Below are positions 42,801 to 49,850 of a stretch of 64,000 nt of DNA, in pieces. Position 1 is the first letter of the stretch. Every line of letters begins with the position of its first letter. This DNA comes from Gillisia sp. Hel_I_86 (GTDB lineage: Bacteria; Bacteroidota; Bacteroidia; Flavobacteriales; Flavobacteriaceae). The notes under the pieces are model-generated. The model saw only the letters and a list, made by a program, of their open reading frames with translations, did not search any database and was not told where the DNA came from. Where the stretch lies: the NCBI RefSeq assembly GCF_007827275.1, contig NZ_VISE01000001.1, positions 3,782,001-3,846,000 of the forward strand. The letters are read 5' to 3'. Made by a program: the position numbers and the translations under genes.

Positions 42801-45522
42801 CGTGGATCTTGTGATCTGGAATGAGGACCATGGATCATACCGGCACGAATTACAGGACCAGATCTTAGGAATGATTTCAGCCGGTGACACCTTAACCAGC
42901 CATATACCCGGAAAAATATATGTAAAATCAATCGATCAAATTTCCTCAGAGGACCGCATCCTATTTGAAAGCGTTGCCAAAATAATTATCACCGATAATA
43001 ATGGCTCCCTATCAAAGCAAATATCAAGACAGTACAGAGAAATAGGATCATCTCCCTTATTAGAAGTTAAATCCCGAACTTCCGAAAAAATCGGGCTTGA
43101 AAATGTAGTGATGCCACCAGACCTTAAATATTTTAATGGAACTGGTGGTTTTACGGCAGATGGAAAAGAATATAAGATGCTAACCAATAAGGAAGAAACC
43201 ACGCCGGCCCCTTGGGCGAACATCATTGCAAATCCTACTATTGGAACAGTGGTTTCCGAAAGTGGTTCAGCCTATACCTGGGCCGTGAACGCACATGAAT
43301 ATCGTATTACTCCTTGGCATAATGATCCGGTAACGGACACTGGTGGAGAAGCTTTTTACCTGCGCGATGAAGAAACCGGATTGTTTTGGTCACCAGCGCC
43401 TTTTCCTGCAAAAGGCGAATCGAACTATATCACTACTCATGGCTTTGGTTATACCAGTTATGAACATATAGAAAACGGCATTTCTTCAGAAATGAAAGTG
43501 TTTGTGGACAAGGAGGCACCCATTAAGTTCGTAGTGCTTAAAATAAAAAATAAAACAGACGGGTTACGAAAACTCTCCACTACAGGGTACCTGGAAATTA
43601 TTTTAGGCGATGTCCGCTCCAAAACAAATATGCATATTCTTTCAGAATACGATGTCCAGAGCGGAGCCTTGTTCTTTCGAAACAGGTACAATGATGCTTT
43701 TGCCAAGCGGGTGGCATTTTTTAAAATTATTGGTGTGAGCAAGTACAGTAATACCACCGACCGGTCGAAGTTTATTGGCAGGAACAGAAGCCTTTCCAAT
43801 CCAAAAGCTTTGCACCGTCAAGATCTTAGAGGAAGAATTGGAGCCGGACGTGACACCTGCGCTGGTTTGCAAGGAAAATTTAATTTGCTGCCAGAAGAAG
43901 AAAGAGAGATAGTTTTTCTTATTGGGAGTGGCGATGACACGGCCTCAGCTATTAAGCTCGTTCAGAATTTTTCAGACCTGAATATAGTTAACCAATCTTT
44001 TGACCAGATAAAGGAATATTGGAATGAGATAGTAGATACGGTGCAGGTTCAGACCCCAGATGAGGCCTTAAATCTTCTGGCCAATGGATGGCTCACCTAT
44101 CAAACCATAGCTTCCAGGTTGTTTGCCCGCAGTGGGTTTTATCAGTCTGGGGGAGCCTTTGGTTTCAGGGACCAAGTTCAAGATGTTCTGTCCTTATTGC
44201 ACCATAAACCTGAATTTGCCCGAAAACAAATACTTTTAAATGCTTCCCGACAGTTTAAAGAAGGAGATGTTCAACATTGGTGGCATCCCCCTGAAGGGAA
44301 AGGCGTGCGCACAAATTGTTCTGATGATCTATTATGGCTGCCATTTGTGGTTTATAGATATTTAAATGCTACCGGGGATTTGGAAATACTGAAAGAAAAA
44401 ACCGGATTTTTGGAATCCAGGCTGTTGCTTGAAGGCGAAGACTCCCTGTATGATTTACCCATCAGTGGAAATTCAAGTGCCGACCTCTACCACCATTGTT
44501 GCCTAACTATAAAACATAGTCTCCGTTTTGGACAATACGGCCTGCCTTTAATGGGTTCCGGTGACTGGAATGACGGAATGGATCAGGTAGGAAATGAAGG
44601 TAAGGGAGAAAGCGTATGGTTGGCATTTTTCTTATATGATATTCTTTCCAATTTTGAGAAAGTAGCTATTAAATATGGGGATACCGAATTTGCAGTGATT
44701 TGTAAAGAAGAAGCCCTTAAATTACAATCCAATATTGAAAAATTTGCTTGGGACGGGGAATGGTATAAACGCGCCTGGTTTGATGACGGAACGCCGCTGG
44801 GGTCAAAAGTAAATGAAGAATGTAGCATTGATGCCATCTCCCAAAGCTGGTCTGTGTTGACGAATGCTGCGCCGGAAGAAAGAAGAAATCAAGCCATGGA
44901 TTCTTTAAATAAATACCTTGTTAAAAGAGATATGAAAATCATCCAACTTCTTGATCCGCCTTTTGATAAATCTGCTTTGAATCCAGGATATATAAAAGGA
45001 TATGTGCCCGGTGTAAGGGAAAATGGGGGACAATATTCCCATGCAGCCATTTGGACCTTAATGGCCTTCGCAGCGCTTGGCGACAGGAAGACAGCCTATG
45101 AACTCTTTAATATGATACAACCTATTACTCATGCCTTAAATCAGGAGGATGTTCAGATATACAAGGTAGAGCCTTATGTGATGGCCGCAGATGTTTACGC
45201 CAATGAAACCCATCGGGGCCGGGGCGGATGGACCTGGTACACTGGTTCCGCAGGCTGGATGAATCAATTTATTATCGGCTCCCTGTTGGGCATGGAACTA
45301 TTGGTGGACCACCTTAAATTTACACCCTGTTATCCTGAGGAATGGCCTTCGGTTACAATCGACTACCGTTTCAAAACCACTACCTATAATATCACAATAT
45401 TTCAGGAGAGAAATATGGAAGGATCGTGGTGGAAAATGGAAAATGAGCAAGGCAAAGGAAATATTATTCCCCTAAAAGACGATGGTGGGCAGCATGGGGT
45501 TGAAGTTCATATTTTGATTTAG
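36823..45522 (+). CDS. Cyclic beta-1,2-glucan synthase-type protein (NdvB/ChvB-like: GT84, glycoamylase domain, GH94)
   Basis: A 2899-residue inner-membrane giant, full length for the family. Transmembrane groups lie near residues 424-480, 832-885 and 965-1005. The GT84 glycosyltransferase between the first two has LDSDTQLPRETAWKLIG (DxD, about 644) and HHRWIRGDWQIAAW (about 790). A glycoamylase-like (PF10091-type) domain spans about 1080-1560 with DYGFLMDKNTGHLSIGYN, SWSGSMFEYLMPQLVMP, GISESGYN and HHQGMGLLSLA. Two GH94-type beta-sandwich regions and a catalytic domain follow, with GFRDQVQDV (about 2440) and GSGDWNDGMDQVG (about 2580, general-acid Asp). It would polymerise, trim and cyclise or phosphorolyse beta-1,2-glucan from UDP-glucose. 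It is intact within a decayed region. Confidence 0.9.
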   Translation: MNMKVKSTTVIEMLFRMRKYFQKRISFLNSTAADPIRSELFNFDQMKTHACIVAGSHKILKGKRSDKLLQRLGDNEKTLLEVRNLLVESIQVGQAITPAAEWLLDNFYLIEEQIVTAKKHLPKKYSEGLPYLVNGNSKGMPRVYDIALEIIAHSDCCVDSNGLKSFISAYQSQKNLTLGELWAVPIMIKLAVIENLRRIAENIALDMIDNNIADYWSEQMIETVKKDPVDLVLTIANMARSNPILNSPFVAGFTRRLKGKGPAFALPLNWLEQQLSKEGIAGADLVWHENQKQAADQVSVKNSIGTLRSIGSTDWRKFVEASSIVEQILRKDITGTYPRLDFATRDSYRHVIESIAKNSPLSEIEIAEKAIELTKRPSLADEPYNRQKYVGYYLISEGLDQLKKVAQMRSNAKQDLNGFMEKRPVFIYLFSISILALAVAFGMLSVAWSYGDFSWQLLILVALLCLAGAAHLAISFTNWLATIWIKPKILPRLDFSKSIPVKYRTLVTIPTMLSSKDAIEENVEALEIRFLANRKKNLYFSLLTDFTDAYSETKPDDRSLLHLVSERIQQLNEKYSQPGKPDIFYLFHRARKWNPKEGKWMGYERKRGKLAALNTLLRGGDKKDFSQIVGDYGDLKNIKYIITLDSDTQLPRETAWKLIGTMAHPLNWAVYDEGKKRVVQGYGILQPRVASYFPKGKTSLYLRLQGDMKGIDPYSRASSDVYQDIFKEGSFIGKGIYDVDIFKKVVGERFPENRVLSHDLLEGSYTRSGLLSDVVLYENSPSSYEEDIKRHHRWIRGDWQIAAWILPFTRNKKGKLVRNELSLLSRWKITDNLRRSLLPISLLLILALGWFILPKPWFWTLAVTIIILLPVMAAAFLRLFRRPEDIDFNAHISEVGSSVKEVLLRFIFGIAVLPYEAYRFTDAIIRTNWRMLVSGKKLLEWTPSAIASHQSKNNIRFNYQKMWIGPVLSIVFLIVFLYSNLPAFFVSSPILILWFLSPTIAWRLSLTEKEEVPDLTSAQKIFLHKSARKTWSFFEDFVIEGENWLPPDNFQQHPSPVIAHRTSPTNIGLSLLANLTAYDFGYISMGEMLFRCNNTIKTLQKMERYKGHFYNWYDTHSFSILRPAYVSTVDSGNLVGHLLILRQGILAFKSSPIFNAECYNGLYSTIGIIRDLLKGEKDENIENIESLLVNAIYEENKSLSVIKRNLDDLGTLSGKITGFDENKESGKWMLKLKNQIESTREDLYRQISWLNLLPIPESFTGLSKLDLNHSLLSLREINEELLYQIEYYKKETNQRNEADWLVKLETDLKSGKDFIQEKLIYFEELAEQLEQLSIVDYGFLMDKNTGHLSIGYNVDELRRDDSFYDMLASEARMGIFVGIAQGKLPQESWFSLGRLLTDSKDGPILLSWSGSMFEYLMPQLVMPTYENTLLHATNIAMVKRQIEYAKKRNVPWGISESGYNSVDASLNYQYQAFGVPGLGLKRGLEEDLVIAPYASMLALTVAPKKAASNLKLLSEEGFEGEYGFFEAIDYTKTRLPRGENHVLINSFMTHHQGMGLLSLAYVLLNKPMQNRFAAELRFQATLLLLQERIPKRSIFYAHTAKVTDIHTTEAQAQLRIIDTPNTPIPELQLLSNGDYQVMVTNSGGGYSRWKNLAVTRWREDSIKDNYGIFCYIKDVKSGNFWSNTYHPTLQPSENYEALFSQGTVEFHRQDFDFETKTQIVVSPEDDVEIRKIRITNRSQYPRVLEVTSYTEVVLATQASDEAHPAFSNLFVQTEIQPEYNAIFGTRRPRSKDEFPPHFFHLMDAYGTQVEEVSFETDRMQFIGRGRTLAYPQALDDGRLSGNQGAVLDPVMATKYRISIKPFSTATINLVYGICESREGSEALMHKYRDKNLKKRALDLSWTHSQVLLRQINATEAEAQIFGKLASSVIYSNPALRANEAVIKSNFRGQSGLWSHSVSGDLPIVLLQIFNSENLDLVTQMIKAYNYWQLKGLNVDLVIWNEDHGSYRHELQDQILGMISAGDTLTSHIPGKIYVKSIDQISSEDRILFESVAKIIITDNNGSLSKQISRQYREIGSSPLLEVKSRTSEKIGLENVVMPPDLKYFNGTGGFTADGKEYKMLTNKEETTPAPWANIIANPTIGTVVSESGSAYTWAVNAHEYRITPWHNDPVTDTGGEAFYLRDEETGLFWSPAPFPAKGESNYITTHGFGYTSYEHIENGISSEMKVFVDKEAPIKFVVLKIKNKTDGLRKLSTTGYLEIILGDVRSKTNMHILSEYDVQSGALFFRNRYNDAFAKRVAFFKIIGVSKYSNTTDRSKFIGRNRSLSNPKALHRQDLRGRIGAGRDTCAGLQGKFNLLPEEEREIVFLIGSGDDTASAIKLVQNFSDLNIVNQSFDQIKEYWNEIVDTVQVQTPDEALNLLANGWLTYQTIASRLFARSGFYQSGGAFGFRDQVQDVLSLLHHKPEFARKQILLNASRQFKEGDVQHWWHPPEGKGVRTNCSDDLLWLPFVVYRYLNATGDLEILKEKTGFLESRLLLEGEDSLYDLPISGNSSADLYHHCCLTIKHSLRFGQYGLPLMGSGDWNDGMDQVGNEGKGESVWLAFFLYDILSNFEKVAIKYGDTEFAVICKEEALKLQSNIEKFAWDGEWYKRAWFDDGTPLGSKVNEECSIDAISQSWSVLTNAAPEERRNQAMDSLNKYLVKRDMKIIQLLDPPFDKSALNPGYIKGYVPGVRENGGQYSHAAIWTLMAFAALGDRKTAYELFNMIQPITHALNQEDVQIYKVEPYVMAADVYANETHRGRGGWTWYTGSAGWMNQFIIGSLLGMELLVDHLKFTPCYPEEWPSVTIDYRFKTTTYNITIFQERNMEGSWWKMENEQGKGNIIPLKDDGGQHGVEVHILI

Positions 45523-45613
45523 GAGATGCCTAGGCTTGCCAACTTTTATAATACTGAAGTCATTCACCAACCCTAAGAGAGCAGAAAGTTCGATAAAATT
45601 ATCAGGTTTGTTA

Positions 45614-45705
45614 GGAAACGGGAAGCCAAGGTCTCCCGTTTCTGTTTTTAAGGCATATTCCATACCCCTCAAACCAAAAAAATATGAATAAGCTACTTAT
45701 TGCTT
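45614..45705 (+). repeat. Second copy of the terminator / protease-start block
   Basis: A hairpin GAAACGGGA...TCCCGTTTC (45614-45641) followed by TTTTTAAGGCATATTCCATA, CCCCTCAAACC and ATGAATAAGCTACTTATTGC. This parallels 35648-35735 at nearly every position. The start of the protease signal peptide (MNKLLIAFF-stop) is present here too, then is lost. It is a remnant of a duplicated segment flanking the glucan synthase gene. Confidence 0.75.
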
Positions 45706-45745
45706 TTTTCTAATATGTATGCTCCCATCAGTTCAAATTGGTTGA

Positions 45746-46240
45746 TCACTTCTCATTTTCTTCCAAAAGAATTTTATATTTTTCCAAGTCAGCTTTCACA
45801 CCCCTAAAAATCAATATATAATTGCCATTATCCAGCATTTTTAAATGGGTGCTAACTTGTATTTCATTTGCACCTATCCCCCTTAGAATGCCATAAGGTC
45901 CAGCAGACAACATCCCAAGGGTCTTATCATCTATCTTATAAAGAAAAGTTGGGGCTAAATTGCCTACGATAAAAATATTGCCTATTTGAGGATTGTATAA
46001 ACAACCATAGGCGATAGTATTGTTACAAGTTTTTTCCCAATACGTTCTTATTGGATCGGAATTTTTTGAAACTTCAATGTCTTTATCCAGATAAAACTGG
46101 GCAACTTTTCCAAGAACAGAGATTTGAAAATTAGGAACGTCTTCTTCTATATGTTTCAAAGCATTTTCCAATAGAAACAGATGGGCATATGCTTTAAAAT
46201 AAACTTGTTTTTGCTTTGCGTTATAAGGCTCTACGGTCAT
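45746..46240 (-). CDS. Conserved hypothetical cytoplasmic protein (164 aa)
   Basis: A 164-residue soluble protein with no signal peptide. It is mostly helical at the start (QKQVYFKAYAHLFLLENALKHIEED), then beta-rich (IRTYWEKTCNNTIAYGCLYNPQIGNIFIVGNLAPTFLYKID, GILRGIGANEIQVSTHLKMLDNGNYILIFRGV). I do not recognise a family. A truncated paralogue lies at 36393. Its start codon lies inside the IS1634 target duplication, and its upstream region has been duplicated and separated from its original neighbour, the YtxH gene, by the IS. Confidence 0.6.
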   Translation of the reverse strand: MTVEPYNAKQKQVYFKAYAHLFLLENALKHIEEDVPNFQISVLGKVAQFYLDKDIEVSKNSDPIRTYWEKTCNNTIAYGCLYNPQIGNIFIVGNLAPTFLYKIDDKTLGMLSAGPYGILRGIGANEIQVSTHLKMLDNGNYILIFRGVKADLEKYKILLEENEK

Positions 46241-46550
46241 AATTGGAGATAAAAAAGCACTGTGTCTTATTTACCTCTAATGTAATATATGATCCATCCC
46301 TACAAAATGATGTGGGTCAATATAGTTCAGAAACTTAACTATTGTTTTCCATGTGTAAATCAAAAATTCCTGTTCGTGTTATGGGATGACCTGCATCATT
46401 TGATAAAATCACATTTCATTATAATTTTACTATATATAAAATAAATCAAAAAAAATAAAACCATGAAAAACAGGAATGTAAAATTGCTAATGACACTTTT
46501 AACAGGTGTTGCTATAGGTACAGCCATTGGCGCAGGGATGGGAATCCTTT
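46227..46550. repeat. Left copy of the long target duplication of the IS1634-family element
   Basis: 324 bases identical to 48193-48516 as far as I can read (the boundary is uncertain by 1-2 bases). It contains the first codons of the 45746 gene, the shared promoter region and the first 29 codons of the YtxH gene. The two copies lie in direct orientation, exactly at the two ends of the element. Confidence 0.9.
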
Positions 46551-46594
46551 TCCTGTCTTCAGCGTTGCAACACCCTAGAAATTTTTCTCGATGA
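46463..46594 (+). pseudogene. Truncated YtxH gene copy, running into the IS
   Basis: The first 29 codons (MKNRNVKLLMTLLTGVAIGT to GMGILF) are identical to the intact gene at 48429. Then the frame enters the left end of the insertion sequence and reads LSSALQHPRNFSR-stop. It lacks the basic C-terminal half. It keeps the duplicated upstream region and could still be transcribed. Confidence 0.85.
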
Positions 46595-48192
46595 TTTGAT
46601 ATAATTCTGCCTGCTGATCATCCATTTTCAGGAGCTTTGATTTAGTGTGTTTAGAATCAGGAAGGGTATAAGTTATTTGATATATATTATGTGTGAGTTC
46701 TGCTGCTTTTCTTAGTGATATAGTAGAGTTTTCTGTGTGCAGCAACCTTTCCAATTCCTTATAGATACTGTAAGCCGTAAATGAGATGCAGATATGGGCT
46801 TCGATCCGGTGACGTAATCTGTGGTAAATGGGCCGTATTCGTAAATCGGTCTTTGACATTCTGAAGGCCTTTTCAATATGCCATAAATTTTTGTAATTTT
46901 CGACTACGAGTTTATCTGATAGTTCTGTATTGGTTACATAGCCTTTCAATCCATCCCAGGCGTTGTCTTTCCAGAATTTTTCATAATCAATTTCAATGGT
47001 CACATCCCCCTGCATTTTTAAATATTTATTGTAACCCTTATTGTTGATGTTGGATTTGGTGAGCTTTCCAGACTTTATCCGCTTTTCCAGGCGCTGCAAT
47101 CCTCTTTTTCGGTTGTGCTCATCTTTTGCCGCTCGATTGTTGGCATAGGTAACAATCAGACGGGTTTTTTCAGCCTTTGGTATTTTGATCATCTGGCCAT
47201 CGATAAGCTTTTTTGCCAGTATCTGTTTCTTTATTTTTTCTGGTTCGTTTTTTAACCTTGCCCCAATGATATATTGGTAACCTTTTTCTTCAAGGGCCAA
47301 GATGTTGGAATTTGACAATAAGCCAGCATCGGCAACAATCACAGGTTTTTCCAAATTAAATTTTGCTGTTGTTTTTTCTATGAATGGAATCAAAGTATGC
47401 CCTTCATAAATATTGCCTTCGAAAATATCATAGCTAATAGCATAGCCTCCAAGCCCCACCAACAAACCAAGAAAGATCTGGGGGTTCTGATGCTTCCCAT
47501 CCTTACTGAAGCCTGCTTTTCTAAGATCATCCTCATCGCTGGCCTCAAAATAAAGTGTGGTCATATCATAGAAGACAATACTGATCTTACCTCCAAGAAC
47601 TTTTAAAGTATGTGCAAAAGAAATCTGCTCAACCTGTGTTTTTAAACGGTCATTGAGCTTGTCCAGGAAACGATATACAGCATCTATATCCAGCCTTACA
47701 CCTTGAAACCGGTACAGGTATTCAATAGTCTTTAATTTGCTCAAAGGAAAGGCCAATCTGGCAATCACCAAATGGCGAAACAGATCTTCATTGATCTCAT
47801 TAAAACCGATGCCGTCATATATTTTTCCAAAAATAATTTCCGGGCCCGCGGTTTTAATACTGGCATTGCCCAAAGCTTCAAATAACTGCTCAACAACAAT
47901 GTCATTTTCTGAAACAAACAATTTTCCCTGAGCCTCCAGTCTTTCTATTTCCTGCTTTCCCAGAAAAACAAGTTTTTGGATCTCCTGCTCATTGCTACTG
48001 CTGCCAATAGACTTAACAACCTTGTATTTCCCTCTTTCTTTGGAAATAATTTGTACCGATATACTACCAGAACGATTCTTTAATTTTCTTAAAAACATCC
48101 TCAAAAATAGGCTTGCAACACCCATTTTCAAAATTCATTCCAGTAAAATCAATGCATCCCAAGCTGATTTTTAAAAAGTGCGGAAGACAGGA
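46551..48192. mobile_element. IS1634-family insertion sequence with very long target duplication
   Basis: About 1642 bp. The ends share TCCTGTCTTC as a terminal inverted repeat (46551-46560 and 48183-48192), with weaker similarity inward. One intact transposase gene is on the minus strand. The flanking 324-bp direct repeats fit this family, whose members (IS1549, IS1634) are known for unusually long and variable target duplications. Identical flanks imply recent insertion. Confidence 0.88.
46575..48098 (-). CDS. IS1634-family transposase
   Basis: 507 residues from MFLRKLKNRSGSISVQI, the usual family start; an in-frame Met 11 codons further upstream also exists. Features are KYKVVKSIGSSSNEQEI, the DDE core with Asp in VFYDMTTLYFE, PVIVADAGLLSNSN (second Asp), and the Y-x-x-x-x-x-I-E-x-x-F-R-x-x-K motif ENYKNLWHIEKAFRMSKTDLRIRPI (Glu). 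The middle has the family's long insertion with an EKRIKSGKLTKSNINNKGYNKYL basic segment. The gene is intact and appears functional. Confidence 0.9.
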   Translation of the reverse strand: MFLRKLKNRSGSISVQIISKERGKYKVVKSIGSSSNEQEIQKLVFLGKQEIERLEAQGKLFVSENDIVVEQLFEALGNASIKTAGPEIIFGKIYDGIGFNEINEDLFRHLVIARLAFPLSKLKTIEYLYRFQGVRLDIDAVYRFLDKLNDRLKTQVEQISFAHTLKVLGGKISIVFYDMTTLYFEASDEDDLRKAGFSKDGKHQNPQIFLGLLVGLGGYAISYDIFEGNIYEGHTLIPFIEKTTAKFNLEKPVIVADAGLLSNSNILALEEKGYQYIIGARLKNEPEKIKKQILAKKLIDGQMIKIPKAEKTRLIVTYANNRAAKDEHNRKRGLQRLEKRIKSGKLTKSNINNKGYNKYLKMQGDVTIEIDYEKFWKDNAWDGLKGYVTNTELSDKLVVENYKNLWHIEKAFRMSKTDLRIRPIYHRLRHRIEAHICISFTAYSIYKELERLLHTENSTISLRKAAELTHNIYQITYTLPDSKHTKSKLLKMDDQQAELYQIIEKNF

Positions 48193-48516
48193 GGCTCTAC
48201 GGTCATAATTGGAGATAAAAAAGCACTGTGTCTTATTTACCTCTAATGTAATATATGATCCATCCCTACAAAATGATGTGGGTCAATATAGTTCAGAAAC
48301 TTAACTATTGTTTTCCATGTGTAAATCAAAAATTCCTGTTCGTGTTATGGGATGACCTGCATCATTTGATAAAATCACATTTCATTATAATTTTACTATA
48401 TATAAAATAAATCAAAAAAAATAAAACCATGAAAAACAGGAATGTAAAATTGCTAATGACACTTTTAACAGGTGTTGCTATAGGTACAGCCATTGGCGCA
48501 GGGATGGGAATCCTTT
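48193..48516. repeat. Right copy of the long target duplication
   Basis: This is identical to 46227-46550. It supplies the intact YtxH gene with its own upstream region, so the insertion probably left this gene functional. Confidence 0.9.
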
Positions 48517-48626
48517 TTTCCCCACGCAAAGGCCGTAAAACCAGAAAGAAAATAAAGCGTAAAATAGTTCATACTGCGCAAGGCGTTTCCAATTTGCTAA
48601 AAGATAAAAAAGAGGCGGTTACCTAG
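48429..48626 (+). CDS. Small YtxH-like (gas vesicle/stress) membrane protein
   Basis: A 65-residue protein with one N-terminal membrane segment (VKLLMTLLTGVAIGTAIGAGMGILF) and a strongly basic tail (SPRKGRKTRKKIKRKIVHTAQ). The G-x-x-x-G-x-x-x-G helix followed by FSPRKGxxTRKKI is the YtxH signature (GxLFAPxxGxETRxxL). YtxH proteins are linked to general stress responses in other bacteria; the molecular role is unknown. Its first 29 codons lie in the IS target duplication. Confidence 0.85.
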   Translation: MKNRNVKLLMTLLTGVAIGTAIGAGMGILFSPRKGRKTRKKIKRKIVHTAQGVSNLLKDKKEAVT

Positions 48627-48779
48627 AAGTTGATCACCTCTTTATGCAATCTGCTATGGGATTCTGAAACTCCCGAACAGACGGAACAGAAAATGTCTTT
48701 ACCGGTTTATGATACTTTACCGATATACAATTACTTTTTTTTTGATGATCTATTGGAAAATTCAAAAAAGTGCATTTGA

Positions 48780-49850
48780 TTACCCGAACATTACAATATT
48801 TTCCAATGTCTTTTTGTCTTCTATAACTATTTTCTTTGTTGTACCAATAGTTATAAGCCCCTCCCCCTTAAATTCGGTTAACATGCGAATGGCAGTCTCG
48901 GTTGCGGTACCTATAAGCCCCGCAAGATCTTCTCTTGCTATGCTAATACCATTATCTTCCTCATGGGTTAAAATGCCCTTTTTATGTAAATCCAGTAATG
49001 CCTTTGCAACGCGCTGTCTTACTGTATTGAATGCCACATTTACTAATTGATCTTTTATATCCACTAATTTATTGGAGATTAAGCCAACAAACTTATTTGC
49101 GACGTCTTTGTTTCCATTAATCAATGTGGTAAAATCCAATTTGGGTATTTCATAAAGTACTGTATCTTCAATTACGACGGCAGATTCAATATATGTTCCA
49201 TTTTCCGACAATAAGGATAACTGGCCCAAAAAATGACCAGAACCATTGAAAGCTATCACAAATTCTTTCCCTTGTTGGGTTGTTTTAAATGTTTTTACAA
49301 CGCCACTTTCTATAAAATACAAAGCATTGGCGGTGGCACCTTCCCTAAAAACGACGTCCTTCTTTTTGTATTTTAACGGCTTATAGTCTCTGGATAAATG
49401 ATCTAAATCCATATATTTTGTAGCCTCTTCAATAAAGTGGGAAACACCTTCGATAGTTCGTGAAAATTCTCTTTTTAAGAAATCATGTTTTTTCAATCGA
49501 CTTTCTATTGCTTCCATCAATTCGTTTTCGTCAAAGGGTTTGGTCAAATAATCATCTGCGCCCAAATTCATCCCTTTTCGCATATCTATCTTTTCTGTTT
49601 TGGCTGTCAGGAATATAAAAGGAATACTTGCAGTTTTAGTATTTTTGCCCAAAACCTGAAGGACTTCAAAACCATCCAATTCCGGCATCATAATATCACA
49701 TACAATAATATCTGGAAGGGTTTTTTTTGCAATCTCAACCCCTATTTTTCCGTTTTCGGCCATGGTAACATTATAGCCTCCCAACTCAAGGAGTTCTGCC
49801 GTGTTTTCGCGAACATCCTTATTGTCTTCTATAACTAGTACTTTTTTCAT
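48780..49850 (-). CDS. Response regulator fused to cNMP-binding and Crp-type HTH domains
   Basis: A 356-residue DNA-binding regulator. The receiver domain (1-122) has acidic E8/D9, phospho-acceptor D52 (VCDIMMPELDG), FLTAKTEK and DDYLTKPF with its Lys. A linker helix follows, then a cyclic-nucleotide-binding-like beta-roll (about 150-265: VVFREGATANALYFIESGVVK, FLGQLSLLSENGTYIESAVV). The Crp-type winged helix is at about 290-350 (ISIAREDLAGLIGTATETAIRMLTEF), with the recognition helix visible. The typical cAMP-contacting Arg/Ser pair is not evident, so it may not bind cAMP. It overlaps the kinase gene by 4 bases and should be phosphorylated by that kinase. Confidence 0.92.
   Translation of the reverse strand: MKKVLVIEDNKDVRENTAELLELGGYNVTMAENGKIGVEIAKKTLPDIIVCDIMMPELDGFEVLQVLGKNTKTASIPFIFLTAKTEKIDMRKGMNLGADDYLTKPFDENELMEAIESRLKKHDFLKREFSRTIEGVSHFIEEATKYMDLDHLSRDYKPLKYKKKDVVFREGATANALYFIESGVVKTFKTTQQGKEFVIAFNGSGHFLGQLSLLSENGTYIESAVVIEDTVLYEIPKLDFTTLINGNKDVANKFVGLISNKLVDIKDQLVNVAFNTVRQRVAKALLDLHKKGILTHEEDNGISIAREDLAGLIGTATETAIRMLTEFKGEGLITIGTTKKIVIEDKKTLENIVMFG

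Noticed and set aside
36823-45522. Many 60-110-codon antisense ORFs inside the glucan synthase gene
   Set aside because: They are shadows of a single continuous 2899-codon frame with clear domains.
46227-48516. Segmental duplication of the YtxH promoter region unrelated to the IS
   Set aside because: The repeats abut the IS termini exactly on both sides, and the IS family is known for long target duplications, so one insertion event explains everything.
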